21,665 bases of DNA from Desulfovibrio oxyclinae DSM 11498 (GTDB taxonomy: Bacteria; Desulfobacterota; Desulfovibrionia; Desulfovibrionales; Desulfovibrionaceae): positions 270,779-292,443 of the forward strand of contig NZ_AQXE01000002.1 in the NCBI RefSeq assembly GCF_000375485.1, read 5' to 3'. Positions within the stretch are counted from its first letter, which is position 1. Every line of letters starts with the position of its first letter. The notes under the pieces were generated by a model. That model made no database searches. It had not been told where the DNA came from and saw only the letters and a list, made by a program, of their open reading frames with translations. The position numbers and the translations under genes are program-made. Positions 15,990-21,665 of this stretch are shown in pieces.

Positions 15990-17084
15990 TTACCGTGCGA
16001 GCTTGCCCTGCACGCCCTTGACGAGCATCTGCATGGACAGGAGCTGGCCGTCGTCGAACCGTTCGCCCTCGGCCAGAACTTTCTTGCCGTTCTGGTCGAA
16101 GATCGGGCCGGTGAAGATGTCGTCCTGACCGTTCTTGAGCTGTTCCTGTACGGCCAGAACCTTGTCGCGCACTTCCTGAGGGACGGACTCGTGGAAGTCG
16201 GCGAGCTTCACGCCGTTGGCTTCGAAGCCCTTCCAGTAGGACCCGGTTTCCCAAGTACCGTTCTGGAAGTCGCGGATGGCTTTGACGTAGTAGGGGCCCC
16301 AGTTCAGCATGGCGCTGGAGAGCACGCATTCCGCGCCCCAGCTGGCGGCGTCGGTGCCGTAGCCCATGGCCGGAACGTCGGCGGCGCAAGCTGCGAGAGA
16401 GCTGTCGGGAGTGTCGGCCATCTGGCGGATCAGATCGTGGTTCTTGGCGATCAGGGTCTCGGCCAGCGTGGTCTCCTTGACCGGATCGGCCCAGGAGTTG
16501 AGCCAGGCCACGGTGTTGACGGTTTCACCGTGTTCCACGCCCGCTTCCATCAGGCCGCGCTGTAGGCCGAGGGTGAAGGCATTCACGCCGCGCACCGGTT
16601 CCGGAATCGGGTGGGTGCCGACGGTGCCCACGTCCTTGAAGCCCATCAGGCCGGCAAGGTATCCGCAGAGGTAGTCGGCCTGATAGATGCGGACCATGTA
16701 GGTGCGCACGTTGGAGGCCGTCTTGTAGCCGGAGCAGTGCTCGAATTTGATGTCGGGATAGTCGCGCGCCACACGGAGGATGGGCTCCATGTGGTCGAAG
16801 GTGGTGCCAAAGATGATATCGCAACCTTCTTCAGCAAATTCGCGGAAGACGCGTTCGGCGTCGGGGCCGAGGACCTTTTCCTTGTAGATGACTTCGACGT
16901 CGTCGCCGAGTTTTTCTTTCATGTGCTGGATGCCGTTGTAATGTGCGGTGGTCCAGCCTCGGTCGTCGATGGTCCAGAGCAGCGCGAAGCCTGCCTTGAT
17001 CTTCTTCTTGGCCATGGCGGCGCCGGGTGCGGCCAGCAGCATGCAGAGCATGGCAAGCACGCACAGGGTCACGAAGCGTTTCAT
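15990..17084 (-). CDS. BMP-family periplasmic binding protein of nucleoside-type ABC importer
   Basis: The product is 364 aa. Residues 1-25 are a signal peptide ending AMA before a Lys-rich mature start; there is no lipobox Cys, so the protein should be free in the periplasm, unlike lipoprotein BMP/PnrA relatives. The BMP pattern is clear: AGFALLW and DRGWT near the mature N-terminus, GCDIIFGTTFDHM, then YPDIKFEHCSGY and the GFKDVGTVGTHP region. Family members bind nucleosides or related compounds. It heads the operon, followed by phosphoribosyltransferase, ATPase and two permeases. The ATG at 17084 has GGGAG about eight bases upstream. A leader with alternative hairpins precedes it. Confidence 0.92.
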   Translation of the reverse strand: MKRFVTLCVLAMLCMLLAAPGAAMAKKKIKAGFALLWTIDDRGWTTAHYNGIQHMKEKLGDDVEVIYKEKVLGPDAERVFREFAEEGCDIIFGTTFDHMEPILRVARDYPDIKFEHCSGYKTASNVRTYMVRIYQADYLCGYLAGLMGFKDVGTVGTHPIPEPVRGVNAFTLGLQRGLMEAGVEHGETVNTVAWLNSWADPVKETTLAETLIAKNHDLIRQMADTPDSSLAACAADVPAMGYGTDAASWGAECVLSSAMLNWGPYYVKAIRDFQNGTWETGSYWKGFEANGVKLADFHESVPQEVRDKVLAVQEQLKNGQDDIFTGPIFDQNGKKVLAEGERFDDGQLLSMQMLVKGVQGKLAR

Positions 17085-17116
17085 CCTCTATTCTCCCGTT
17101 GATGGTGAAGCGTTGG

Positions 17117-17145
17117 CGGGAACCTCCATTCCCGAAAGACGGGAA
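17117..17145 (-). promoter_or_regulatory. Leader with two mutually exclusive hairpins
   Basis: Three alternating 6-mers occur: CGGGAA (17117-17122), TTCCCG (17129-17134) and CGGGAA (17140-17145). On the minus-strand RNA the middle element can pair with either flank, giving a five-base or a six-base loop but never both. This lies 33-61 bases upstream of the binding-protein start. It may be a small RNA switch or a repeated operator. I see no match to a known riboswitch. Confidence 0.35.
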
Positions 17146-17247
17146 AGTTTGCCCCGTTTTTCACAGGTCCGTCAAGCGGCTAGGCAGGAAAGTCCCGGGT
17201 AGCTCAGAAGCTGTATCGAGAATTATCGGAAAAGATTGAAATGGCGA

Positions 17248-17276
17248 TTGACAAGCGCGGATCATGCGGATATAAG
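17248..17276 (+). promoter_or_regulatory. Sigma-70 promoter of tRNA-Val
   Basis: TTGACA (17248-17253) and TATAAG (17271-17276) are separated by 17 bases and end 13 bases before the mature tRNA. The -35 is a perfect consensus match and the -10 matches five of six, as expected for a stable-RNA promoter. Confidence 0.8.
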
Positions 17277-17289
17277 CTCCCTTCTCCAT

Positions 17290-17365
17290 GGGCGGTTAGC
17301 TCAGTTGGGAGAGCATCGGCCTTACAAGCCGAGGGTCGCAGGTTCGAGCCCTGCACCGCCCACCA
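17290..17365 (+). tRNA. tRNA-Val, anticodon TAC
   Basis: The 76-base cloverleaf can be drawn in full: acceptor GGGCGGT pairs with ACCGCCC, D-arm GCTC/GAGC, anticodon stem TCGGC/GCCGA around loop CTTACAA with anticodon TAC, T-arm GCAGG/CCTGC with TTCGAGC, discriminator A and an encoded CCA. It reads GTA and related Val codons. It sits directly before an integrase gene, so its 3' half is the likely attachment site of the element to its right. Confidence 0.97.
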
Positions 17366-17376
17366 AGGAATCCCAA

Positions 17377-17411
17377 GGGTTTGCACGAAAGTGCGAGCCC
17401 TATTTCTTTTT
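17377..17411 (+). terminator. Rho-independent terminator after tRNA-Val
   Basis: A 10-bp stem (17377-17386 with 17391-17400, two G-U pairs) closed by a GAAA tetraloop is followed by TATTTCTTTTT (17401-17411). This is a strong intrinsic terminator. It ends 14 bases before the integrase start, separating tRNA transcription from the integrase. Confidence 0.85.
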
Positions 17412-17425
17412 GTCGCGGGTAAGCT

Positions 17426-18628
17426 ATGGGTAAGTTTGTTGCAGAAAAAAAGATATCCTCGCATGACACACCCATGAGCAGCAGAAAGCGGATTAAAACA
17501 AAATACCCCGGCGTGTACTACCGGGACAGCTCGGCCAAGACTTTCAAAGGCAAGCCGGATCGCTGTTTTTCCGTCTGGTACAAAGATGCCACCGGCAAGC
17601 CGCGCTGGCAGACCGTCGGATGGGCCTCCGAGGGCGTGCGCGCCATCACGGCAAAGAACTTCCGTGACGACCTGTTGGCAGCTGTCCGGCGCGGGAAGGG
17701 TAATGTCTCTATCGATCTCACTGGCGCGACTTCCATCACTGTGGGCGACGCCTTCCGTGCGTACGAGCGCTGGGCAAGGGGTGAGGGGCGCGACGTCAAC
17801 CGAGAGCGCAATCGCTATGACAAGCACCTGTCGCGCGTGTTCGACGCCATGCCCCTGACGTCCGTTTCCGTGTCCATTCTGGAGGATCACAAGCACAAGC
17901 TGCTCGCGACCCTGAGCCCCCAAACCGTTCATCATTGCTTTTCCCTCCTGCGGCGCGCCGTGAACCGGGCCATGGCCCTCGGACTGCACAGCGGCTCCAA
18001 TCCGTTCCAGACGGGCCGGGCCAGCGCATTTAAGCTGCCGACCGTCAAAAATGATCGCTATCGATTTTTCACGCCCGAAGAGGCCCGAGATCTGCTCGGC
18101 CTGTTGCGGGAGCGCTCCCGGCAGACGCACGACATGAGTCTGCTTTCGTTGCGGACCGGCCTGCGGTCCACGGAAATTTTCACCATCCTTGGCCGTGGCG
18201 TGCGCCCGGAAGAGGGCATCATCCGATTTACCGACAAGCAAGGCAATCCTGCCCACGTTCACGCTCCGGTCGATGTGCTGGAGATGCTCGCCGGATACGA
18301 GCGCAGGGCAGGGGAGCACGTCTTTCAGTCGCGCCGGGGCGGGCCGATCCGCCACGGCATCAGCGCGGTGTTCCAGCGTTGCGTGGACGAACTCGGTCTC
18401 AACGACGACGCGGACGCCCGTTCCCCGGAACGCGTCACGTTTCATACGTGGCGGCACACCTTCGCAAGCTGGCTGGCCCAGTCGGGTGAGGTCACGCTGC
18501 AGGAGCTCAAGGAGATGCTGCGGCATGAGCGCATCGAAATGACGCTGCGCTATGCGCACCTGATCCCGGGCCACCAAAGCGACCGTCTGTCCATCATCGA
18601 GAAAGCGCTGCATCAATCTGCCCGCTGA
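17426..18628 (+). CDS. Tyrosine recombinase / phage-type integrase
   Basis: The product is 400 aa. Residues ~20-95 are an arm-type DNA-binding-like N-terminal part (YPGVYYRD, then FSVWYKDATGKPRWQTVG), ~100-195 a core-binding SAM-like domain, and ~215-385 the catalytic domain. The catalytic set is complete: R247 (TGLRSTEI), K271, H340 and R343 (HTWRHTFAS), H367 (LRHERI) and nucleophile Y376 (LRYAHL). It would catalyse integration at, and with an excisionase release from, the neighbouring tRNA-Val. The start is uncertain: ATG 17426 has a weak GGGT-containing site, and ATG 17474 is the alternative. The 3' end overlaps the convergent HTH gene by 16 bp. Confidence 0.95.
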   Translation: MGKFVAEKKISSHDTPMSSRKRIKTKYPGVYYRDSSAKTFKGKPDRCFSVWYKDATGKPRWQTVGWASEGVRAITAKNFRDDLLAAVRRGKGNVSIDLTGATSITVGDAFRAYERWARGEGRDVNRERNRYDKHLSRVFDAMPLTSVSVSILEDHKHKLLATLSPQTVHHCFSLLRRAVNRAMALGLHSGSNPFQTGRASAFKLPTVKNDRYRFFTPEEARDLLGLLRERSRQTHDMSLLSLRTGLRSTEIFTILGRGVRPEEGIIRFTDKQGNPAHVHAPVDVLEMLAGYERRAGEHVFQSRRGGPIRHGISAVFQRCVDELGLNDDADARSPERVTFHTWRHTFASWLAQSGEVTLQELKEMLRHERIEMTLRYAHLIPGHQSDRLSIIEKALHQSAR

Positions 18629-19029
18629 TCTCGTGTCTGGACCCGATGGCGGCGCAGATACTGCTCTATGTCCGAGCGCCGGTACCGCACTCCCATGCCC
18701 GGCGCTTTGGAGTATTGAGGCCCGGCGCCTTTGTTGCGCAGGTCGGCCAGCGTTTGACGTGAGACACCGAATTCGGTCTCGACTTCCTTGGCGGAGAGCC
18801 ATTCGCGGCGACTGTCCAGTCCTGCGGGTTCGTACACGCCGTCCGGGTCGTCCACGACAACGGAGAAGTGGAGCCGCTCGCCTAAATCAGGCAGCAACAG
18901 CCTGCCGATGCCATCAAGAACGGATCGCAGGGCTTCGGTGCGATTTTCGCGAACTTCATGCACCTGCAGTGTGCCGCCATCCACCACCACGCCGTTTTCG
19001 GCGATCCTGATTACGATCTGCTTTTGCAT
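18613..19029 (-). CDS. Excisionase-like HTH DNA-binding protein with extended N-terminus
   Basis: The product is 138 aa. Residues ~77-128 are a winged-helix/MerR-like HTH of the excisionase (HTH_17/AlpA) type: WLSAKEVETEFGVSRQTL, then a basic wing and VRYRRSDIEQYLRR. Residues 1-75 are an extra domain of unknown role (starting MQKQIVIRIAENGVVVDGG). Position next to and convergent with the integrase fits a recombination directionality factor or an element regulator. The ATG at 19029 has an AGGAAGGA site about eight bases upstream. Its stop lies within the integrase gene. It is the last gene of the minus-strand cargo run. Confidence 0.75.
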   Translation of the reverse strand: MQKQIVIRIAENGVVVDGGTLQVHEVRENRTEALRSVLDGIGRLLLPDLGERLHFSVVVDDPDGVYEPAGLDSRREWLSAKEVETEFGVSRQTLADLRNKGAGPQYSKAPGMGVRYRRSDIEQYLRRHRVQTRDQRAD

Positions 19030-19031
19030 GC

Positions 19032-19274
19032 CTATTTCCTTCCTGCCGGCCGATAGGCCGTGCGTGTTTCCTTGATATCGATTTTGGTCTGGATCAATCC
19101 GGAGCCCTGGCAGCTCACACAGTGGCAGTCTTCGTCCTCAAAACAGTCCCGATCACTGCCCGTTCCGCCACACTCCGGACACACCTCGACCCAGTATCCG
19201 GTCCCGCCGACCTTCTGCTGGTTGAGAATTCTGTCCGCCAACCGCTTGCGATTCTTGAAACCATTCAGCAGCAC
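19032..19274 (-). CDS. Small DnaJ-type zinc-finger protein
   Basis: The product is 80 aa. Two CxxCxGxG repeats are present, CPECGGTG (32-39) and CVSCQGSG (52-59), joined by an acidic, Cys-containing loop; together they should form a DnaJ-like zinc-binding hairpin. No J domain is present, so it is a stand-alone zinc finger as often seen in phages; its partner is unknown. The start is GTG at 19274 with a strong GAGGAGG site about six bases upstream. The stop is two bases before the HTH gene start, so the two are coupled. Confidence 0.7.
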   Translation of the reverse strand: MLLNGFKNRKRLADRILNQQKVGGTGYWVEVCPECGGTGSDRDCFEDEDCHCVSCQGSGLIQTKIDIKETRTAYRPAGRK

Positions 19275-19286
19275 GACACCCCTCCT

Positions 19287-19742
19287 CTACGCGGCCACAA
19301 GCTGCCGATATTCGCGGGCCACGGCCTCGCCCTCGTCGGATGCGACCATGTCCTCATAATCTGGGTCAAAATGCCTGTAGAGCGTCGCCAGCATGCCTTC
19401 CAGATCCGCGAACTCCTGCCGCGCCTTTGCGGCCTTGGCCGGGATCTCCGCACGCTGCTCCGCGACCAGTGCCAACCCGATCGCGACGAATGCGGCTTGC
19501 GAATGTCCGCCGCCCTCGTCCACCCATGCGGAGTTGAGTTTGTCGGCAGCTCTGGCGAAACAGGCTTGATCGCTTCTGGTCGGCTGGCCGAGAGCTTCAA
19601 TCATCGCCGTGACCCGCCGTTCGATCCGGCGCAACGACTCGCGAGTCTTCTTTTCGAAGCACTGGCGATGCTCGCCCATGCCGCGCACCAGCTCACGCAC
19701 CGCATGCAAGGTCAGATATTGTCTGCGCTGTTTCGTCGTCAT
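19287..19742 (-). CDS. Unknown phage-type protein, helical
   Basis: The product is 151 aa, charged and predicted mostly helical, with no recognised motif, signal peptide or membrane segment. The first half is rich in Arg (RRQYLTLHAVRELVRG, KTRESLRRIERRV), the second half acidic at the end. The ATG at 19742 has CAGGAGG about nine bases upstream. It is 12 bp from the zinc-finger gene downstream and 117 bp from the methyltransferase upstream. The function is not known. Confidence 0.6.
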   Translation of the reverse strand: MTTKQRRQYLTLHAVRELVRGMGEHRQCFEKKTRESLRRIERRVTAMIEALGQPTRSDQACFARAADKLNSAWVDEGGGHSQAAFVAIGLALVAEQRAEIPAKAAKARQEFADLEGMLATLYRHFDPDYEDMVASDEGEAVAREYRQLVAA

Positions 19743-19797
19743 CCTTGTACGCCTCCTGAATTTCGTCTATCGTACTGGTTCTCGATACCTTTGCCGA

Positions 19798-19832
19798 AGC
19801 GGTCTCGCCGGGACGGTCCCGGTGGGGCCGCT
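19798..19832 (+). ncRNA. Strong plus-strand RNA hairpin in an intergenic gap
   Basis: Bases 19798-19813 pair with 19817-19832: 16 consecutive pairs including three G-U wobbles, with a CGG loop; A19797-T19833 extends it. The G-U pairs exist only in plus-strand RNA; on the minus strand they become A-C mismatches. All protein genes here are on the minus strand. It is followed by TTGTGT, a poor U-tract. It could be the end of an antisense RNA or a structural signal. It occupies the 117-bp gap between the methyltransferase and the 151-aa gene. Confidence 0.4.
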
Positions 19833-19859
19833 TTGTGTACTCGCCACCGCGAGCCAGAC

Positions 19860-20330
19860 CTAAGCGGCCTTGTAGAACACTACCCAGTGCGTTTTCAGAT
19901 TGTGGGTTGTCGTGTGGCCACAAAGCGGGTCGGCAGGAAAACAGGGGCGCAGCTCGCTAATCTTGATCTGCGTCTCGTTCCATTTGAAAATCATGGTTCC
20001 ACCCGGCTTGAGCACGCGCCAACACTCTGCAAACCCCGCCGTGATATCCTGCTGCCAGTTGTCCCGATCCAGCCGTCCGTATTTCGCCCTCATCCATGAG
20101 TCATCCCCAGCCCGAACGAGGTGCGGGGGATCGAAAATCACGAGATTGAACGCCCCATCCGGGAAGCTCAGATTGCGAAAATCCTCGATGGTGTCAGGCG
20201 ACACGGTGAAAGCGCGACCATCACAAAGCTCGTGCTTCTCTTTCCGAATGTCGGTGAACAAGACTTGTGGGTTCTTTTTGTTGAAGTGGAACATTCGTCC
20301 ACCGCAACAGGCGTCGAGAATTTGCGGCAT
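19860..20330 (-). CDS. Small SAM-dependent methyltransferase with DPPH motif
   Basis: The product is 156 aa. Motif I appears at the very N-terminus (LDACCGGRMF, 5-14), an acidic residue for SAM ribose at D27 (FTDIR), the catalytic-type motif DPPH at 67-70 (NLVIFDPPH), and WRVLKPGG (104-111). DPPY/DPPH-type motifs occur in amino-methylating DNA methyltransferases, so a DNA base is the likely target. The protein lacks room for a target-recognition domain. The ATG at 20330 follows GGGAG at about ten bases. Host-range or anti-restriction use in the element is inferred. Confidence 0.75.
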   Translation of the reverse strand: MPQILDACCGGRMFHFNKKNPQVLFTDIRKEKHELCDGRAFTVSPDTIEDFRNLSFPDGAFNLVIFDPPHLVRAGDDSWMRAKYGRLDRDNWQQDITAGFAECWRVLKPGGTMIFKWNETQIKISELRPCFPADPLCGHTTTHNLKTHWVVFYKAA

Positions 20331-20364
20331 TCTGGTCCACTCCCTGCTGATCAGTTTATGCGGC

Positions 20365-20577
20365 CTAGTACACGGCCTTTACGTCAAATTCGTGTCCACA
20401 CTCAGGGCAAACCACTTCTTCGAGTCCAACGTCGTCGCCGGGCTCCAGTCCGAACCGACCGTCCCAAAACTCGGGGTGGTCGAGCAGATCAACCGTCGCG
20501 CCGCAATCCGGGCAGTCAGCCAATAATTGCACTATCCACGTTGCTTCGATCATCATTCCCCACTTCTTTTGAATCAT
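20365..20577 (-). CDS. Small zinc-ribbon protein
   Basis: The product is 70 aa. Two CxxC knuckles, CPDC (22-25) and CPEC (57-60), are separated by ~31 mostly acidic residues and would bind one zinc. It resembles small phage zinc-ribbon proteins; the function is unknown. The start is uncertain: ATG 20577 lies three bases after the stop of the upstream gene but has a weak ribosome site, while ATGs at 20556 and 20553 follow a GGGGA close by. Either way the zinc ribbon is retained. Confidence 0.65.
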   Translation of the reverse strand: MIQKKWGMMIEATWIVQLLADCPDCGATVDLLDHPEFWDGRFGLEPGDDVGLEEVVCPECGHEFDVKAVY

Positions 20578-20580
20578 CGG

Positions 20581-20844
20581 TTATCCGCTGACGCCATGGA
20601 CGCGGGGACCCCCAACCAGATCGGCGAGAACGACGCCATCACGTCCTGCTTCCCCGTCCGCGAGTTCGGAACCTGTCGTATCGTCAACAACCTGGATACC
20701 GGGGTCACCAATGGTTACCAACCCCAGTCGGCCGCTCGGGCAGGACGATAAGACTCTTTGCAACTTGCCGATCCACCGCCGTTCTTCCTCTGTCAATCGA
20801 GGCACAGACAATTCATCCGTAGGGGTTATGTAGACGCCTTTCAT
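20581..20844 (-). CDS. Unknown phage-type protein
   Basis: The product is 87 aa. The central part (LTEEERRWIGKLQRVLSSCP then GRLGLVTIGDPGIQVVD) is a helix followed by short strands, a pattern I associate with small phage proteins without known function. The C-terminus is Gly/Asp-rich. The ATG at 20844 has AGGAAG about eleven bases upstream, slightly far. It lies 16 bp after the ASCH-like gene and 3 bp before the zinc-ribbon gene, so they share a transcript. Confidence 0.6.
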   Translation of the reverse strand: MKGVYITPTDELSVPRLTEEERRWIGKLQRVLSSCPSGRLGLVTIGDPGIQVVDDTTGSELADGEAGRDGVVLADLVGGPRVHGVSG

Positions 20845-20860
20845 TTTGGTCTACTTCCTA

Positions 20861-21535
20861 TCAATCAGCTGTCGGCCAACCCGCGGGCCGTTCGGTGCGT
20901 TCGAACTCGTAGACCCACACCCAGTCGTTGCGCCCCCACGAGCCGGGGTAAAGAGATTCCCACAAGTTGGAGAACTCGCCATCGAGCGGTGGCGCGCCAC
21001 AGGCCTCACATCCTTCGCCGTCGTACCAGCGCTCCGAGTGCAGGCCGTCCGCACGGACGGGGCAAGGAGTTTCGTTGTGTCCAAGCCCCTCTGCGATGCA
21101 GTCCTCGATCGAAATGTCCTGAATGCGCTGGACCCGCACATCCGTCACACGCAGCCAGAGGCGGCAAGCCCATTTGGGCATGTGGATTGAGGGCTTCCAA
21201 GGGTGACAACAGGCCGGGAAGCCTGTTTTACCGCAGCGGTCCGTGTCCGCGCGGTGGCAAGCATCACCGCCGCATCCATCGCAAAAAGTTTCCCTCACCC
21301 AGATGGTGTCGCCGGGGGCATACTTGGGCACCATGCGTTGCTTTTCATTCCAGACTCCGTTCCGCATACAGCTTTCAACCACCACCGGCAGCCCGGCAAT
21401 TGCCGCAGACCGGCGGATGTCCACTGCGTTTTCCTTCCAGGGCTGCGGTTTAACCGGCCTCCGGTCCTGCGTCTGGCGACCGTCAAGGATCGCGCGGACC
21501 ACGTTGCCGTTACAAAGTATTGGTTTGATCGCCAT
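20861..21535 (-). CDS. ASCH-like phage protein with Cys-rich insertion
   Basis: The product is 224 aa. The opening IKPILCNGNVVRAILDGRQT followed by RRPVKPQP, the middle PGDTIWVRETF, the run RLWLRVTDVRVQRIQDIS with EDCIAEG, and the end FSNLWESLYP ... WVWVYEFER are the hallmarks of a widespread phage family with an ASCH-like (RNA-binding-type) fold. Between GDTIWVRETF and the later strand lies a Cys-rich insertion (Cys 85, 88, 93, 101, 109, 110), and a second pair CEAC sits at 176-179, suggesting zinc binding. The ATG at 21535 has GGAGGG seven bases upstream; in-frame ATGs further upstream overlap the preceding gene and lack this site. The role in the element is not known. Confidence 0.75.
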   Translation of the reverse strand: MAIKPILCNGNVVRAILDGRQTQDRRPVKPQPWKENAVDIRRSAAIAGLPVVVESCMRNGVWNEKQRMVPKYAPGDTIWVRETFCDGCGGDACHRADTDRCGKTGFPACCHPWKPSIHMPKWACRLWLRVTDVRVQRIQDISIEDCIAEGLGHNETPCPVRADGLHSERWYDGEGCEACGAPPLDGEFSNLWESLYPGSWGRNDWVWVYEFERTERPAGWPTAD

Positions 21536-21539
21536 CACA

Positions 21540-21665
21540 CTACCCTCCATACCCACACAAAAGCCTTCGGTACCCATCCTCGGTACGCACCGCCACCACC
21601 TGCTCGCGCTTGAAAAGACGCGTCGCGCCCTTGGTCGGGCCGCGCAGCTGGCGGCCTACCCAGAA
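21540..21665 (-). CDS. C-terminal end of an unknown element gene, cut by window edge
   Basis: The frame is open for 41 codons from the window edge to a TAG at 21540-21542, which lies four bases before the ASCH-like start and overlaps its ribosome site region. The visible end is basic (GATRLFKREQVVAVRTEDGY, then a Gly-rich tail). Its close spacing to the next gene supports a real upstream gene in the same operon. The family cannot be judged from this piece. Confidence 0.5.
   Translation of the reverse strand, partial: FWVGRQLRGPTKGATRLFKREQVVAVRTEDGYRRLLCGYGG

Larger units (their letters stand above)
17366..21665. mobile_element. Left end of an integrated phage-like element at tRNA-Val
   Basis: From the tRNA 3' end onward the gene content changes: a tyrosine recombinase, then a run of short minus-strand genes including an excisionase-like HTH protein, zinc-finger proteins, a small methyltransferase and an ASCH-like phage family. 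No housekeeping gene is seen to the window end. The attachment site is probably the tRNA 3' part. The matching far-end repeat is outside the window, so the element's type (prophage or other integrative element) and length are unknown. No structural phage gene is visible. Confidence 0.8.

Noticed and set aside
17204..18802. 532-aa open frame on the minus strand
   Set aside because: It covers the tRNA and the integrase in antisense; the integrase has a full catalytic set.
19693..19923. 76-aa minus-strand frame spanning the methyltransferase end and the gap
   Set aside because: Its only ATG lies inside the methyltransferase gene, it overlaps the 151-aa gene by 50 bp, and it has no ribosome site in the gap; the gap is better explained by the RNA hairpin.
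21586..21600. Short match (GCACCGCC) to the tRNA-Val 3' end as a possible second attachment site
   Set aside because: Only eight bases match before the sequences diverge, and it lies within an open coding frame; this is expected by chance in GC-rich DNA.
1..21665. CRISPR array, rRNA, insertion sequence
   Set aside because: No regularly spaced repeats, rRNA-like stretches or transposase genes were seen; the only recombinase is the tyrosine integrase.

Overview
The window is GC-rich, densely packed bacterial DNA. Gene content and protein style suggest a Desulfovibrio-like member of the Desulfobacterota; this is an inference from protein resemblance, not from a marker gene. Nearly all genes have clear Shine-Dalgarno sites, and many overlap or abut, so operon structure is readable.

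Positions 1-2552 (+) hold the 3' part of a receiver-histidine kinase gene, overlapping by ATGA a response regulator with receiver, DUF3369-like and HD-GYP domains. This is probably a signalling pair ending in cyclic-di-GMP hydrolysis. Next, a GTPase resembling cyclic 2,3-diphosphoglycerate synthetase (2576-3922, -) is transcribed away from a small secreted family-3 solute-binding protein (4079-4852, +).

Positions 4846-11221 (-) form a complete histidine-utilisation operon in the order hutC, hutU, hutI, hutG, hutH. The four enzymes would turn histidine into glutamate, ammonia and formamide through urocanate, imidazolone propionate and formiminoglutamate. A GntR/HutC repressor is the first gene. 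Two identical perfect palindromes lie across the promoter, 21 bp apart centre to centre, and look like its operators. HutG carries Asn where the family's first metal-binding His is expected.

Positions 11331-11651 (-) hold a small unknown gene behind a 13-bp inverted repeat that overlaps its predicted -10 box. Positions 11781-17084 (-) form a second operon: a BMP-type binding protein, a phosphoribosyltransferase, a double-domain ABC ATPase and two permeases. This is a nucleoside or nucleobase importer with a built-in salvage enzyme. Its leader can fold into two mutually exclusive hairpins, and a GC-rich hairpin separates the binding-protein gene from the rest.

Positions 17248-17411 (+) hold a tRNA-Val (anticodon TAC) with a near-consensus promoter and a strong terminator. 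Immediately after it a tyrosine recombinase begins, and to the window end all other genes run on the minus strand and look like phage or integrative-element cargo. They comprise an excisionase-like HTH protein, two small zinc-finger proteins, a small DPPH methyltransferase, an ASCH-like protein with a Cys-rich insertion and several unknowns. The window therefore ends inside a mobile element integrated at tRNA-Val; its far end is not seen. No rRNA, IS element or CRISPR array was found.
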